Origin: Calliopum simillimum
Taxonomy: Eukaryota; Arthropoda; Insecta; Diptera; Lauxaniidae
Length of the DNA: 64,000 nucleotides
Direction of reading: 5' to 3'
NCBI GenBank assembly: GCA_951812925.1
Contig: OX638370.1
Coordinates: forward strand, 94,316,897 to 94,380,896
The translations under genes and the position numbers were made by a program. Each line of letters starts with the position of its first letter. Within the stretch, counting starts at the first letter, position 1. Positions 1 through 11,330 of this stretch are shown piece by piece. The notes under the pieces were generated by a model that had not been told where the DNA came from, did no database searches, and saw only the letters and a list, made by a program, of their open reading frames with translations.

Positions 1-149
1 AAAATATACTTGAAAATGTTATGCCATCTTTTCAAAGGTAGATGAAGCGAAAGTAAGATTCCAATCGTAAAAGTCTGAGACTATAGAAGTAAGTAAGGAA
101 GTAAGATTATGGTTTTTGGTGCCGTTAAAAAACATGGAATTACATAATT

Positions 150-256
150 TCCTGGAACTGCGCTACAGGCAATTGCAGCAAGAATATTTCAATGTCCTGA
201 AGGTATATAAATAATTCTGACCTCGTATTCAACGTCAAAAAGAACGTAAGGGTACA
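150..256. repeat. R4 dispersed repeat fragment
   Basis: Shares an ordered set of words with 49680-49800: a GCGCT word followed by GCAACTTCAAG-like sequence, then GCGTCAAAAAGTACGTAAG-like sequence. A shorter match is at 63705-63780. Interrupted at its right edge by the MITE-A copy that begins at 257, since the sequence leading up to GTACATA is shared with 49780-49790. Family not recognised. Confidence 0.45.
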
Positions 257-540
257 TATCTGTGGACTTTTGACAAAAACAACCTAATTCGAGATAAGAC
301 AATTCTCCAGGATTTTAGTCATAAATAAAAAATAAATATAATTATAAATATAAATACGCTTCTTTTGGTATAATCACCATATCTCTATGGATTCCATTTC
401 CAGAGATATAAGGGAAACCCATAATTCACGCAAGATTTGAACTTAGAACCATTTCATCGGTGATATCTTGCTAACCATGTATTGAAAAACGAGATCCAAC
501 GCTGGATCAACGAAATTGAAATTGTCAAAATGCCACAGAC
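257..540 (-). repeat. MITE-A copy 1 (inverted-repeat element, one end visible)
   Basis: Starts with TATCTGTGGACTTTTGACAA and continues in close agreement with the reverse complement of 28400-28697. Shared words include AACCTAA, GAGATAAGACAATTCTCC and CACGCAAGATTTGAACTTAG. The far end is degenerate; the last shared block is CAACGAAATTGA near 508-521. Non-autonomous, with no coding content. Confidence 0.6.
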
Positions 541-754
541 ATGTATATCTTGTTAAAAGTTCATTCCGTTCGTTTTATTTCGTGTGTCTGCTTCATCGGA
601 AAAAAAGTCTAATGCTTTTGAATAGTACATAAAAACGTATTAAAAAGTAGTATACATATCTAAAAATGATCGAAAAAAGTTATATACTTAGTACACGTAT
701 CAATAGAGTTGAATAAACATTTAAAAGGTCAAAAAATCCATATCTTCTTTCAAT

Positions 755-1392
755 TTGTCTTATTTTTGTTTAGATCTTGCACTGACTATTTTTAATATCT
801 GTGTGAAATTTGGTTGCAATATCTTAAATAATGCTTTGGAAAGTTTTGCCGGAATGGGATGTGTCACGGCCTCTTCATCGATCCGAATTCATCGTATAAT
901 CTATTTATTAATACGCCGGACAAACATTTGTCCTACCTTTTTTACTATCTTAGAAATGGATCGCGGTAACATAGAGCTGAAAAGAGGATACAGCACAAAG
1001 AGAAAGAGAAAAAACTGGCTGATACTGACTTCATGTTTTTTGTGTTCTTTTCGTTACACATTTGTCACTATACCAGGGATGATAAATGAGCTTCTCTATT
1101 TTGTACCAAATAGCAAAAAAGTACTAAAACTGTGCAAAAAGTACCAAAATCATTTAATACATTTGTGGTCAAATTTTGACCATTGGGTGATTCTAATTCA
1201 TATAATTGTTCAGAGCTAGCTTGGAGTGTTTTCAGTATTTATGTGTATATGTATAATTTGTTATCATTTCCCCATTGATACTGATTAAGAATTTACTTTT
1301 AGTACTTTATACTAAGCTCTTTTCTATACTTGCCAAGCCACCCTCTCTGCGTTACAAATGGATGGACCGAGTGAATATACACTCGCTATAGG
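755..1392. repeat. R142 repeat copy, interrupted by an R3 element
   Basis: The left part (about 770-892) matches one 142-bp unit of the R142 family, including a degenerate GTGTCACGGCCTC block. The right part (about 1210-1392) matches the family's 3' end, with CTTTTCTATAC followed by CTCTGCGTTACAAA and GTGAATATACAC. The two halves are separated by an R3 copy, so this is a nested insertion. A 154-codon open frame over the region is chance. Confidence 0.55.
893..1208. repeat. R3 dispersed repeat, copy 1
   Basis: Shares with 4715-5165 and 53515-53940 the blocks ATTTATTAATACGC, CAAAAACTTGT-like sequence, ACAGCACAAAGAGAAAGA-like sequence, ACCAGGGATGATAAATGAG and TTTTGTACCAAATAGCAAAA. It lacks a middle part present in the other two copies. 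No protein or clear terminal inverted repeat recognised. It sits inside an R142 unit. Confidence 0.6.
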
Positions 1393-2501
1393 GAATTAAT
1401 TTCGAAAACTAAAGAACAACTTCGCGAAATTGCGTTAGAGAATATCATAAATGTAAAAAACATTTATCAGTTTTGATAAAAAAAATAGCAAAAACTATTG
1501 AATAGCATTGAAAAATATCGATTCTAACTTAAACGTATCGATTATTTTCTAAAAATTTCTAAAATATTTAAATTTGAAATAACTTTTTTCTGATATGTAG
1601 CGAAATAAAACCAAAAAACTGTTTTATAGACTTTTGACCTTGATTATTGGTTTATTCGGAAGCACTAACTTTATGTGCATAATAAGATTCCATCTCTTGA
1701 CACTTCAAAAAAAAAAAATTTGAAAACGAAAGCTTTGGGCATGTTTAGATAATAAATACTTAATAGAGGAAACCTCTCGAGCCATGTAGGCGTATCTGAT
1801 ATATAAATGTTAATGCTTTAAAAATGGAACTAACATCATGTCTTATAATCCTACTTATCTGTCATTTAAAACATGTGTACATACATATGTTGTACAGACC
1901 GAAGCAACAGATAGATATATTTAGCGCAACCATCTGGCGTCTTCCTCGAGCACGTGTGGGTGCGTGTCGCTCGAGGCATGACCTAAAACTTATTATTTCT
2001 TTATTTGGTTATCACAGGATGAACTTGGAAAAAAAAGTCCCTTTTTTTGGCTAAACAATATAGAAAAAGCCCCGTAAAATCAGAGCGACGTCTCTGCGTC
2101 CGTGCAAAGTCAAGGCGAAATTTCGTTTATTGATCTAGCGATGATGACTCATTGTTGATTTTATTTTTTGTCATTGTTTTTTTTATTTTTATTTTTTATT
2201 TTTTCGTTTAAAACGTGTTGAGTAGGTGCCAACAGTGGCTACCTATGAATGCCACAAGGAACACTTTGATTTTGTCATTTGACGTTTTCTCATTCACATC
2301 GGCAACGGACGAATTTAATTTTGGCTGCTTTTTATTGGCAACTTTTTTGTTTATTTCAAAGTCTATTTTTGCAACCTTTTTTTTAAGATAATTTACAAAT
2401 AAATTTATCATCACGCAAATCACATTCATATTTATTATTTTATTGGTATTAGTGTCGCTTACGACAATTTGCTCAACCAAATGTTGTCAAGAAAAATCTA
2501 G

Positions 2502-3412
2502 TAAGGGTGGTATCTTTGGCCTGGTCAAAAACTAAATACCCTACACTGCATTTCAAGTATATTATAAGGAGAGTATAAGAACAAATTGCTTATATGGGAA
2601 GTGCCACGCCCTCACCTCCGAGCTTACCTTGATTTTGCGTAGAGCTTGCATTTACTGTTCTGAGTGTTTGAGTAAAATTCGGTTAGGTTTTCTTTAAAAA
2701 ATCTTTCAGTATAGCATTTTGAAACTTTCGTTTGTATGGGAGGTGCCACGCCCTCTAATCCTGCTTCGCCTGCTTTAAGCTCAGAGTTTACAATTAATGT
2801 TCTTCGTGTTTGAGTGAAATTTGGTTGGATTATCTCAAAAAACACTTTCATTATATAATTTTGAAACATTTGCTTATATGGGAGGTGCCACGCCCTCTTG
2901 TCCGAGTTTACCTAGATCTTGCGTATAGCATGCATTTATAGATCCTAGTGTTTGAGTGTAATTTGTTGGGTTTTCTCAAAAAACGCTTTCCGTATAACAT
3001 TTTAAATTTTTTGTTTATATGGGAGGTGTCACGCCCTCTAGTCAGAATTCGCCTAGTTTTTGCTCAGAGCTTATATTTACTTTCACTAGTATTTATGTGT
3101 ATTTTGCTTCTGTTATTGGAAATAAAGCTGTTATTATTGCATTTTGAATATATTTTTTGTATGGGCGGTAGGCGTGTCCGTTGACCGATTTCGCTTATTT
3201 TCAATCCCCCGAGCTAACTTTTACGCGGAGGCTGTGCACCAAATTTCATTGAATTATGTTGCTCAGTTTTCCCAAAAAATGTATTTCCACACACACCCAG
3301 CCACTCAGGTGACGCTGATCAAGAATATATATACTTTTCTATATCTGCCACTCCTCCTTCTCTGCGTTACAAACGGAAGGACAAGTGAATATACCCTGGG
3401 TGTAGGGTATAA
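2502..3412. repeat. R142 element, full copy with four 142-bp tandem units
   Basis: Begins near GGCCTGGTCAAAAACTAAAT followed by ACCCTACACTGCA, and ends with CCTGGGTGTAGGGTATAA, so the ends are a short inverted repeat of ACCCTACAC. The inside holds four tandem units marked by TATGGGAGGTGCCACGCCCT at about 2593, 2735, 2877 and 3018, spaced 141-142 bp. A second complete copy is at 59192-60018. Non-coding; open frames crossing it are by-products of the repeat. The superfamily is not recognised. Confidence 0.7.
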
Positions 3413-3741
3413 TGATAAAATGTGCCATGCCGAAAAATGTGTTGGTTAAGGCAATGAGCTCACGATATCAAAGTTTTCATTACCCAACATACGTCACAGC
3501 TAACAGTTTAACGATTTTACGAAGTTGTCTAGGGGCTTATAGGTTTTGTTGAATACTCTTAATATTTTATCAGTAGAGAGTGCTAATAAAGATGAAATCA
3601 TAATAATTCGCGAACATTACTTGTACGTCTCATTTTCTGTTTTTGTTTTTTTTTTTGTTTTTTTATCTCATACATATTTTCATTATCATACATTTATATT
3701 TTAAGAATAGCTTTCCATCCTCATTTTACTTGTCCCTACAG

Positions 3742-4185
3742 GCATTTGGACACCGAAAAATCAAACGCCATCATCTTCTAAAACTAATTTGAGCGAGGAA
3801 ATAGGCACACCAGTCATACCTGTGCCTCCTTCGCTCCCGGTGTGGACACCACAACCATCATCAGAAGCAAACGGGCGGAAGGAGTTCCGCCCAGTACGCT
3901 TCGAGTCTCCAACATTACCGCGCCGTTACGTTCTACAACAGAATTCGTTAAATGCTAACGTGCAGCCTCCTTGGTCGTATAGCGCAAATCCAATTCAAAA
4001 CCATTCGCAACAGACGCCGACACCACCTCGCTCTGCCAACAGTTGCACGAATCTTAGCACGCCAAATACGACTGTTTCAAGCAGTACCATCTATTGCGAT
4101 TCATCACATTGTGACGATCTCAATTACGCATCATCGCTGGACAACATTCCTGTTCCATCCGCAAGCGTATCAGAAAAAATAAAAA
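3742..4185 (+). CDS. CAP: CAP internal coding exon, Pro/Ser-rich N-terminal region
   Basis: Acceptor TGTCCCTACAG before 3742 and donor A/GTATGA after 4185. The exon starts with two bases finishing a codon and ends with one, which fits the next exon. It encodes about 147 residues with WTPK and WTPQP motifs, the block EFRPVRFESPTLPRR, and Ser/Thr/Pro-rich low complexity. No folded domain is evident, which is usual for the region before SoHo in this family. The frame stays open to a stop at 4280 if the donor is not used; GTATGA was chosen because it alone restores the phase. An earlier exon must supply the first base. Confidence 0.8.
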
Positions 4186-5735
4186 GTATGACACCAGCCC
4201 ATAGATATTTTCCACTTAATCGTAATTGTATAACAATCGATGTACTCTCTCTCTCTGATTCTTATAATTTAATGTTGTAAACTCTGTTGTGATATCTACA
4301 TAACTAAATTTTCTCAATTTCAAATTTCTGACGAATAGATACATCTTTCTTCAAAATAGTCTGTTTTCCAAAAGTGTTATCTATTGAAAGAAGTCAGCTC
4401 TTAAAAGCTCTAGAGAAAGTTGACTAGTTAAACCGAATTTCGTCTATCCTCAGGTCCTAAAGATATTTTACACCACAAAGTGGTTAACATCCCAATTAAA
4501 CAAGAATTTAGTTTCAATCTCTAACCTTGAGGAATGTTTTGTCATTAACAAATGATCATACAACATACTACGTAAGATTGTCACCAACTAAAATATTCAT
4601 CTCTTCATCGAGAATACTTCCCCTGGAAAACAACACATGTTTAGATTCCAAGGGATTCCCTTACCTTACAATAACGATATGGACGATCTGAAACCAGATC
4701 TCCATCAATAATGTAATCTACATAATCTATTTATTAATACGCAAGACAAAAACTTGTTCACCTTTTTTTACTATGTTAGGAATGGAGTACGACTTTAAAT
4801 TATACACCATTAGAAAGGTGTTTGTGTGTAGATGTGCACAAAGTTAAAATTATGTTAATATTTTGACGTTAAAGGGGAGGTAAAATTATTTACAAATTTT
4901 TCAATATTAGGTAACAACAACAAAATAAACGGTCAACAGAGCTGAAAAAAGGATAAAGCACAAAGAGAAAGACAAAAACTATAGCACTGATTTCATATTT
5001 TTAGTTTTGTTTATATTTCGCTTGATTTATACCAGGGATGATAAATGAGCATTTCTATTTTGTACCAAATAGCAAAACAAAAAGTTCCAAGTTTCCAAAA
5101 AGTACCAAAATTATTTAATACATTTGTGGTCGAATTTTGACCAATGGGCGATTCTAGTTTACATTAATGTTTATCTGTGTTAATCATTTTCATTAGAATT
5201 AAAAATTTTGAAATAAATTCCATTTTCCTTTATAATTCATCCTTACAATTTTACGTTTTTACAAAAAACAGAGCCGCTCCGGCAGTCACCAGTAGTGATC
5301 TTTAGTCATTTTTAGGACCATTTGGTGAATTCATTTAGAAGATTTTATAATTTTTCAACACAAGTGTGAACAATAGGATTATATCCCCATTAATTTCCTT
5401 TGGTTTTTCTTTTATTTGAAGTTCAAGCCATTTAAATATTTGTCGTACATATAAACGAGGTCAAATACATAATACTTGCTATGTCCCATTTCAGTTGAGT
5501 TGTAAGTAGATATGCTATAGTAGCCAGAAAAATGCTGATGTTATTCTACTAACTAATTTGTACAGTTCAAATACAAATACATGAAGGTCTAATATCAAAA
5601 ATTAAACACCTCAAAAAAAAAAAAAAAAAACTTGAATTCACACCTTTCGTCTTTCGTGTAAACCAACCTTTGCCTATTATGTTTTTTTCTATATACCTAT
5701 ATGTCACTTTAATACTATGATTTCACTAATCATAG
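4186..5735 (+). other. CAP intron with an R3 copy
   Basis: Intron between phase-1 exons. Apart from the R3 copy at 4715-5165 it holds only AT-rich sequence and an A-run near 5613-5630. No exon signal was seen. Confidence 0.6.
4715..5165. repeat. R3 dispersed repeat, copy 2
   Basis: Shares the block order of R3 copy 1 (893-1208) and copy 3 (53515-53940), including ATTTATTAATACGC at the left and ACCAGGGATGATAAATGAG plus TTTTGTACCAAATAGCAAAA at the right. It carries the middle segment missing from copy 1. No coding content. Confidence 0.65.
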
Positions 5736-5831
5736 CTTTTGAGAGATCCGCTTCGGCATCGGAACTGCATCGTCCAAGAGCGCGTCGTCAACTAAACGCA
5801 GGTCCAGCCGCTTATAGGCCCAATGAAGTCA
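5736..5831 (+). CDS. CAP: CAP exon before the SoHo domain
   Basis: Acceptor AATCATAG before 5736, donor A/GTAAGT after 5831. The exon is 96 nt, phase 1 to 1. It encodes about 32 residues, including FERSASASELHRPRARR and NAGPAAYRPNEV. This basic, Ala/Arg-rich stretch leads into the SoHo region. Joined to the previous exon the split codon is ACT (Thr). Confidence 0.88.
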
Positions 5832-6478
5832 GTAAGTAAAAAATGCTCGTCTCATACAAACAAAATGAGTGCAGAGTTTCACCTAATTTATTAAGATCTT
5901 AAATTCAAACCAGTCGAATAATGAAAAGTCCCCGATTCAGGCGCATATATTACCAACTGAATCGAGAGCTTTCTTTGCTTTTTTTGATAAGAATATGAGT
6001 CAATGTATTCAAAAATCAGCTAATCAGCAGCTAAAATATCACTGTTGTAGTGATATATCTGTCGAAATACGAATACCGTGCGTAGTTAGTATGTTGCATC
6101 GAGAGATGTTCTGCAAAACGGGATATGCTAAAGACAGAATCGAAATTGTTATCAATTTTATTTATATTTATTATTTGATTTGAGGACTGTATTTAAGATA
6201 AAAGTGAAAATTTCTGAGATTTTCAGAGATTTATAAATTAAATAAGAAAATATGGCATGGAGCATGTGTTTCACTTTTTTATATGTAAATGTGTCTTGAT
6301 AAAATGTTCGTTTCTTTTACTCTCGAATCACTTTAGTGCTGAAGTATACGACAATTTGAGCATTTTTACCATAAATAGCACTGTTTCAGTTGTACAGGGA
6401 CTTTGCTGAATTGCCTCTTGATTCCATGAGCAGTATTTCATATACCGAAAATATTCTTTATTGCAAATACTCGTAAAT

Positions 6479-6621
6479 GGCAGTGCATAAATTACGTAAG
6501 ACTTTCAGGGGGGAGGAGAGACATAATTTGATTACGCATCCTTGAAAAAAAGAGTTGAAATGGCAACAAAAAAGCTAACATGAAGGAGGAGTGGAAAGTG
6601 CCTAACGTAATTTATGCCCAA
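6479..6621. repeat. Small MITE, about 140 bp
   Basis: Inverted ends: GTGCATAAATTACGTAAG at the left and CCTAACGTAATTTATGCCCA at the right, followed inward by CTTTC/GAAAG and by GGAGGAG motifs on both sides. No coding capacity. TSD not resolved. Confidence 0.65.
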
Positions 6622-6892
6622 CCATTAAGGTAAAAATCGCCGTTTTTAGGAGTCAATCTAGAAAAAAGTTTAGTACTACTGAATTTCTCGTACGCGAATA
6701 AGGTGCTTCGGCCTATCCAACACTTTAAAAACAATGTCAGTTTAAGAATTTTACTAATTTTTCTGAGACTTGAAACAACAACTTTGCTACACTTTTCGTA
6801 AATTTCAGCAGTGAGGTGAATAATCCTCTTCTACTTTTCTTTGCATGTTTTACTCAAAAAAAAAAAAAAAAAAAACCTATAAAATAGGCCTG

Positions 6893-7218
6893 TTCGTTTT
6901 GACGCGCACATACAATTGTGTTAATGTTCAAACTGCGATAACTCAAGAAAGATGAGTCGCACGATAAAATGTGCGAGAAACTCTTTATGGAGAATGTTTT
7001 ACATAAAAAATTATCTTTATTTGCAAAAAAAAAATATTCATCGCTTAGGTGTTATCGCACATTAAGTGGTTTTTATTGAATAACTCCGAAACGGTACATT
7101 TATTTACACATAAAGAAAATTATTTGTAAAGCATGTGATTCACCATACCAAAAATCCTTGCAATTTCAAAAATTAACGCAATTGTATATACGCATCAAAA
7201 GTAACAGTCCTAATATTT
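6893..7218. repeat. MITE-B copy 1, about 325 bp
   Basis: The left end contains TAGGCCTGTTCGTTTTGA and CATACAATTGTGTTAA. The right end contains TTAACGCAATTGTATATACG and TCAAAAGTAACAGTCCTAAT, its approximate reverse complement. A diverged relative is at about 62790-63012, sharing ACAGGCCTAATA, the GCATGTAAAT-type word and CGTGCGACTT. Confidence 0.6.
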
Positions 7219-7260
7219 CTAAGAAACATAAATCTTAAAATCTTTAACAAAAATTTTCAG

Positions 7261-7400
7261 TTTACAAACTAAAGAACGAGTACATGAGTGAACCTGAAAC
7301 AGGAAATGATCGCCCTAGAAAAATGGCTCAGCTAGGGCGACGCCAATACGATGGTATTGGGCCGGTGACCAACGATGGAATGCCCATTATTTTGAGATCG
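7261..7400 (+). CDS. CAP: CAP exon, first half of SoHo domain
   Basis: Acceptor AATTTTCAG before 7261, donor TCG/GTAAAG after 7400. The exon is 140 nt, starting with two bases of a split codon and ending in phase 0. It encodes about 47 residues: YKLKNEYMSEPETGNDR, then GIGPVTNDGMPIILRS. The last motif (GP-x-DGMPI-x-LRS) is the conserved entry of the sorbin homology domain, associated in this family with flotillin/lipid-raft or cytoskeletal targeting. Reading through the donor would give a stop 27 nt later, which supports splicing. Confidence 0.93.
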
Positions 7401-7557
7401 GTAAAGAAATTGATTCGACAACATCGATAAAATTCAACAACAATGATTTGTGGACTTACCCACATTAATTGTTTTCCAATTTTATTTCATTTCATTAATT
7501 TGGTATTTCGCTTTTGATACTTCACGTGTGCGAATAATTTCACCCAACCCAATCCAG

Positions 7558-7630
7558 GAAGTGAAAGAGCCTCACCAGCACGAGTGGTACAAACGTCTCT
7601 ATCAAACAATACACAAGCTGAAAAATGGCG
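7558..7630 (+). CDS. CAP: CAP exon, second half of SoHo domain
   Basis: Acceptor CCAATCCAG before 7558, donor G/GTAAAA after 7630. The exon is 73 nt, starting in phase 0 and leaving one base. It encodes EVKEPHQHEWYKRLYQTIHK and LKNG. The WYK-x-hydrophobic-Y-x-x-IHK signature is the hallmark of SoHo domains. The intron before it (7401-7557) is only 157 bp, in contrast to the 7.0-kb intron after it. Confidence 0.95.
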
Positions 7631-9411
7631 GTAAAACACAATGTTTTGAAAAAAATAAATAAATCAAAGAATTAAAACTAAAAAGAGAGAGAGAGATAAA
7701 GAAATGCTGATATTATTTGAATGTGCAAAGAACAGTGGAGAAAAGGCTACAAAGGAAGCGTCCGTACGACACGTGTTGCTAGTTTAGCGTCATTTTAACA
7801 CTACCACCGCTCCGCAACCTAACATGGCTTTTAGCTTCAACACCGCCAATCTTCCCCGTTATATTCTTCTTTTTTTTATTGTAAAAGAATCAAATTCAAC
7901 TTTGTCAAATGGTTCGTCGAAAAAATTTGCTTTGAATAGAGAAAACTACAAAGAATGCAATCGGATTTTTTCCTTCTCCCACCTAGCATAATGCAGCTTT
8001 TTTCCAATCACCAAGACTACTAGATATAACTAAGGACGCTTCTTGGTCAATGCTCTTTTCCCTGTTCAATCACCCTCAAATATTTTGCGTATTAGAACAT
8101 GTTTACTCATACGACTAAACAGTCTGCCCATAGTTTAACTCTGCATAGCTCCTAATGAAATTTGACAAAGTGTGTAAAAATGTAGTATTGTGTAAAAACT
8201 GAGTAAAATCTATACTAAAATAAGAGAGTCATCGGAGTATATAAGTAAAATTTTGCACATTGCTGAGTGAAATTTTTACACAGTATTTCGCGGTTCCATT
8301 TTTACACAGTTTTATTTAAAGTGGGTGTTATCTTTTTCTAGTTCCCAACTGCAAAGTGATTGCAGTTCGCACTAAACTGTTATACGACTGTGAATCGTTT
8401 GTGTAAACAGAGTTTAAATAAATATTCAATTATTTTTTCCTTAACTTTTTGTTTTTATTTCATTTCCTTTTTACTACATTTGCTGAATGTTTCCTTTCTT
8501 AATTGAATTTTAATTTCTTTTTGATTCTTTTTATTTGTGACTTTTTTTTAACTTTGCTTCTGCAGCTTTTTATTTTCATTATGAATCTTTTTTTTTTTTT
8601 TGGTTTCTTCTCCTTTATTAGTGCTTAATTCATTACTTTGTATTTTACGTTTTGGTTTAGATTTCATTTCCTTAAATTTTTTTGGACTTTCTTAATAGCC
8701 AAGTTTTCGCTTTATTTCCTTCACAATCATTGGCTTTTTGTTAGCATTTTATTTTGTACTTTTTTGGTTGTTGGTTACTGCCATCAATGCCGCTGTAATC
8801 ATTTTAGACCGACTAAACTCGCACGTTCAAATAGCATTACAGCAAAAACGGAGGCATAAATCGCAATGATTTCAGTGTTGCCAGTTAAATTGGGATAAAT
8901 TAAGGTTAGCCAATATAGTCACGAAATGGCGCAACTTAAAACTTATTGGATGCATTTGAGAATGTAGTCCTTAAAATGTGCTTTAAATTAACCAAAAAAT
9001 AAAAATTTAGCTTTCGTACAGACAGCGCTTTGGAATTAAACTATAAAATAAATGCGATTTACGATTAAATCAATTAGTTTTAATTAAAAAATTAATCAAT
9101 TGCCTTCATACTATTAAAAAAAAATAATTTTGTTGCTATTATACTTATTTCTACCAACAGAAAATATTAACAAATTAATATTTTACACTATTAAATTTAT
9201 GTGGGAATACCATTAATTATTTAAAAAAAAAAAAAAAAATCTATTTAAAAGAGATTTTATCACGTATTTACAAACAAGACCTTGAAATAAACTTTTGGAA
9301 ATGTTTTTTTATTAAGTCAAGCTCTAAACTTTTAAAACTCTAAGAACAAATTTTTAACTTTAGAAATAAAAGCAAAATAAAACCATACTCCTTTGTTAGA
9401 AAAGATTAATA
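7631..9411 (+). other. CAP intron, left part, nothing recognised
   Basis: AT-rich intron with T-rich runs (8440-8620) and A-runs. No convincing exon, repeat pair or RNA gene was seen. The 73-codon open frame at 8638 has no support. Confidence 0.5.
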
Positions 9412-10157
9412 CGAGGGGTAATATTTATATTTCGGGAACTGGCAACACTAATGTCAATTGCTAAAATCTGGCAACACCATAATAAAGTTTGACAGTTTTA
9501 GCATAAACGTACTCACAACGTTTTGATGTACAAGTGCTATTTGTTTTGTTTACAGTGGGTTAAGCAAATCATTTTCGCCAAAAAATGGAAATTTCAATAG
9601 AAGGTTTTCGTTGATTTATTTTTCACAACTTTCGACGTGAATTATCTCAACAAGAATGTGTCGATGAACTCAGTTCTTTGCATGGCGATAAAGCACCATC
9701 AAAAACCATAGTATATCGCTGGTATAGAGAATTCAATCGTGGTCGTAGTTCGGTCGCCAACGAATTCCGTGAAGGTCGTCCAAAATTGGTTGTTGTGCCA
9801 CAAAACATTCGATGAAGTGCATGACCTGATAATGCAAGATCGTCATGTGACATATTGTGAGATAGGGGCATTCTTGCACATTAGTTCCACTTCAATACAT
9901 TCGATTTTGCATGAGCACTTACATAGTTGTCAACAAAATTTGTTCTTGTTGGATACCACATAATTTATCAATCGCTCGAAAAAAGGCTCGCCAAAATGAT
10001 TTTCTTAACTCACTGTAAACAAAACAAAGAGCACTTGTACATCAAAACGTTGTGAGTACGTTTATGCTAAAAAATTGCAAACTTTGTTATGGTGTTGCCA
10101 GATTTTAGCTATTGACATTAGTATTGCCAGTTCCCTAAATATAAATAGTACCATTCG
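9412..10157 (+). mobile_element. Deleted mariner element with unusually long TIRs
   Basis: Flanked by TA on both sides (9410-9411 and 10158-10159). Ends CGAGGGGTAATATTTATATT and its inverted match, ending AGTACCATTCG. The terminal inverted repeats run about 150 bp inward, to the CACTGTAAACAAAACAAA region on the right. The interior holds the N-terminal part of a mariner transposase read with breaks: ELSQQECVDELSSLHGDKAP, then YRWYREFNRGRSS and EGRPK (helix-turn-helix region), and further frames with DRHVTYCEIGA-like and SSTSIHSILHEH words. The catalytic half is missing. A non-functional relic of about 746 bp; normal mariners are about 1.3 kb. Confidence 0.85.
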
Positions 10158-10159
10158 TA

Positions 10160-11330
10160 TCTCAAAAAGTTAAAAGAACTTAAAAAACTAAACGAAAAAC
10201 TTTTAAAAATACAAATTTTACCAATTTCTTTTTAAGTTTTGTTTAAACAACCTTTTGTTTAATTTTTTAAGTTGATTTGACCAATTTATTTAGTTGAAAT
10301 ATGAGTGTTTTTTGCATCTTTTCTTTAAATTAAAATTAACATGATGGGGTAACAACAGGTTGGCAACCCTTATTACGTATTTTTAAGCTTTAGCATATCA
10401 AACATCTCACATAAATTGTTTTTTCTTCTTTATTTAGTCTTTATTATTCTCTCTTTGTATAGTTTTTTTTTTTTTTTTTTTTGTCCTCTTTTGTAAATCC
10501 TTTTTCCGTTTTAATTCTTTGCTACTTTTAACTGCCCTCCATTCTTTATGTATCACTTTCTCTAATACTTTCGTTTTGCGTTTAAATGCAACGCCACGAC
10601 AACCGCAACCGCTACTGCAACCGCAACCACAGATGATTATGTGATACGCTACAAAAGTCCTAGAGGTGATTTGTTTTTTCCTTTTTTCTACTACTACTGC
10701 AACTGTACCTTTGTTATGTACTCGTTTGTGTGTAGATGTAGGAACTTTCGCATATATATGTATATATCTTGGCTGCATAAGTATGTAGTCTAGTCCAATG
10801 GTGCTTTTATGTCATTGGACGTACTTAGTTGGATGTAGTTTAGTAATTTTAATTTTAAGTAGATTTTGAATATTTGTTATATTAATGATTTAGTATGTAG
10901 AATGCATTAACTGCGGCTTAACATGAAACTTTAACTGCCTGCAATTTTAATACGTTTCATTATGTAGTTATGATAACTTTTAGTAGATTGATTGCCTGTT
11001 TTAATTTCGAATACAAATCATTTTTTTATTCAAGTAAGTATTTAATCATCAGTTCTACATGCATTAATAACGCTCTGTTTTTGTAAGATTTGTTTTTTAA
11101 AGAGAAAAAACTTCACTATTTAAATAATTACTATTCCAGTCTACTTTTTTTTGGACAGATGCGAGACCGTTCTTAACTAATTCGGGCACTTTCAATTCAG
11201 GGGTACATAGCATATTGCAGCATTGGCTCATAACCCCATACGAAAAGATTTCGACCGATTTATTGCATTCTTAACTTGATATTGCTTCATGTTATACGTA
11301 TGAGTGACTTTAAATCTAATGTTGTTAATA
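10160..11330 (+). other. CAP intron, low complexity
   Basis: T-rich and CT-rich stretches (10430-10510) and a short CAACCGCAACCGC-type simple region (10590-10630). Nothing coding is supported; the 114-codon minus-strand frame here is Lys-rich low-complexity sequence read from poly-T. Confidence 0.5.

Larger units (their letters stand above)
1..3741. other. Intron or upstream region of CAP, repeat-rich, no exon seen
   Basis: No supportable exon was found before 3742. The stretch is AT-rich and holds the R4, MITE-A, R142 and R3 repeats listed separately. The parts 541-754, 1393-2501 and 3413-3741 show only low-complexity runs of T or A and no coding signal. Because the exon at 3742 begins with two bases of a split codon, this is most likely intron of the CAP gene rather than intergenic DNA. 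Confidence 0.5.
5832..7260 (+). other. CAP intron with two small inverted-repeat elements
   Basis: Contains the MITE-like elements at 6479-6621 and 6893-7218. The remainder is AT-rich with an A-run near 6857-6875. The 62-codon open frame at 5995 has no splice or codon support. Confidence 0.6.

Noticed and set aside
755..1219. 154-codon open frame on the plus strand
   Set aside because: Runs across an R142 unit into an R3 repeat; no ATG context, splice sites or domain, and it breaks in sister repeat copies.
4186..4280. Extension of the 3742 exon to the stop at 4280 as a terminal exon
   Set aside because: A phase-correct donor at 4186 leads to the SoHo exons; the extra residues look like read-through intron. 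It cannot be excluded fully.
10434..10778. 114-codon Lys-rich minus-strand frame
   Set aside because: Arises from poly-T and simple CT-rich DNA; no homology or gene structure.
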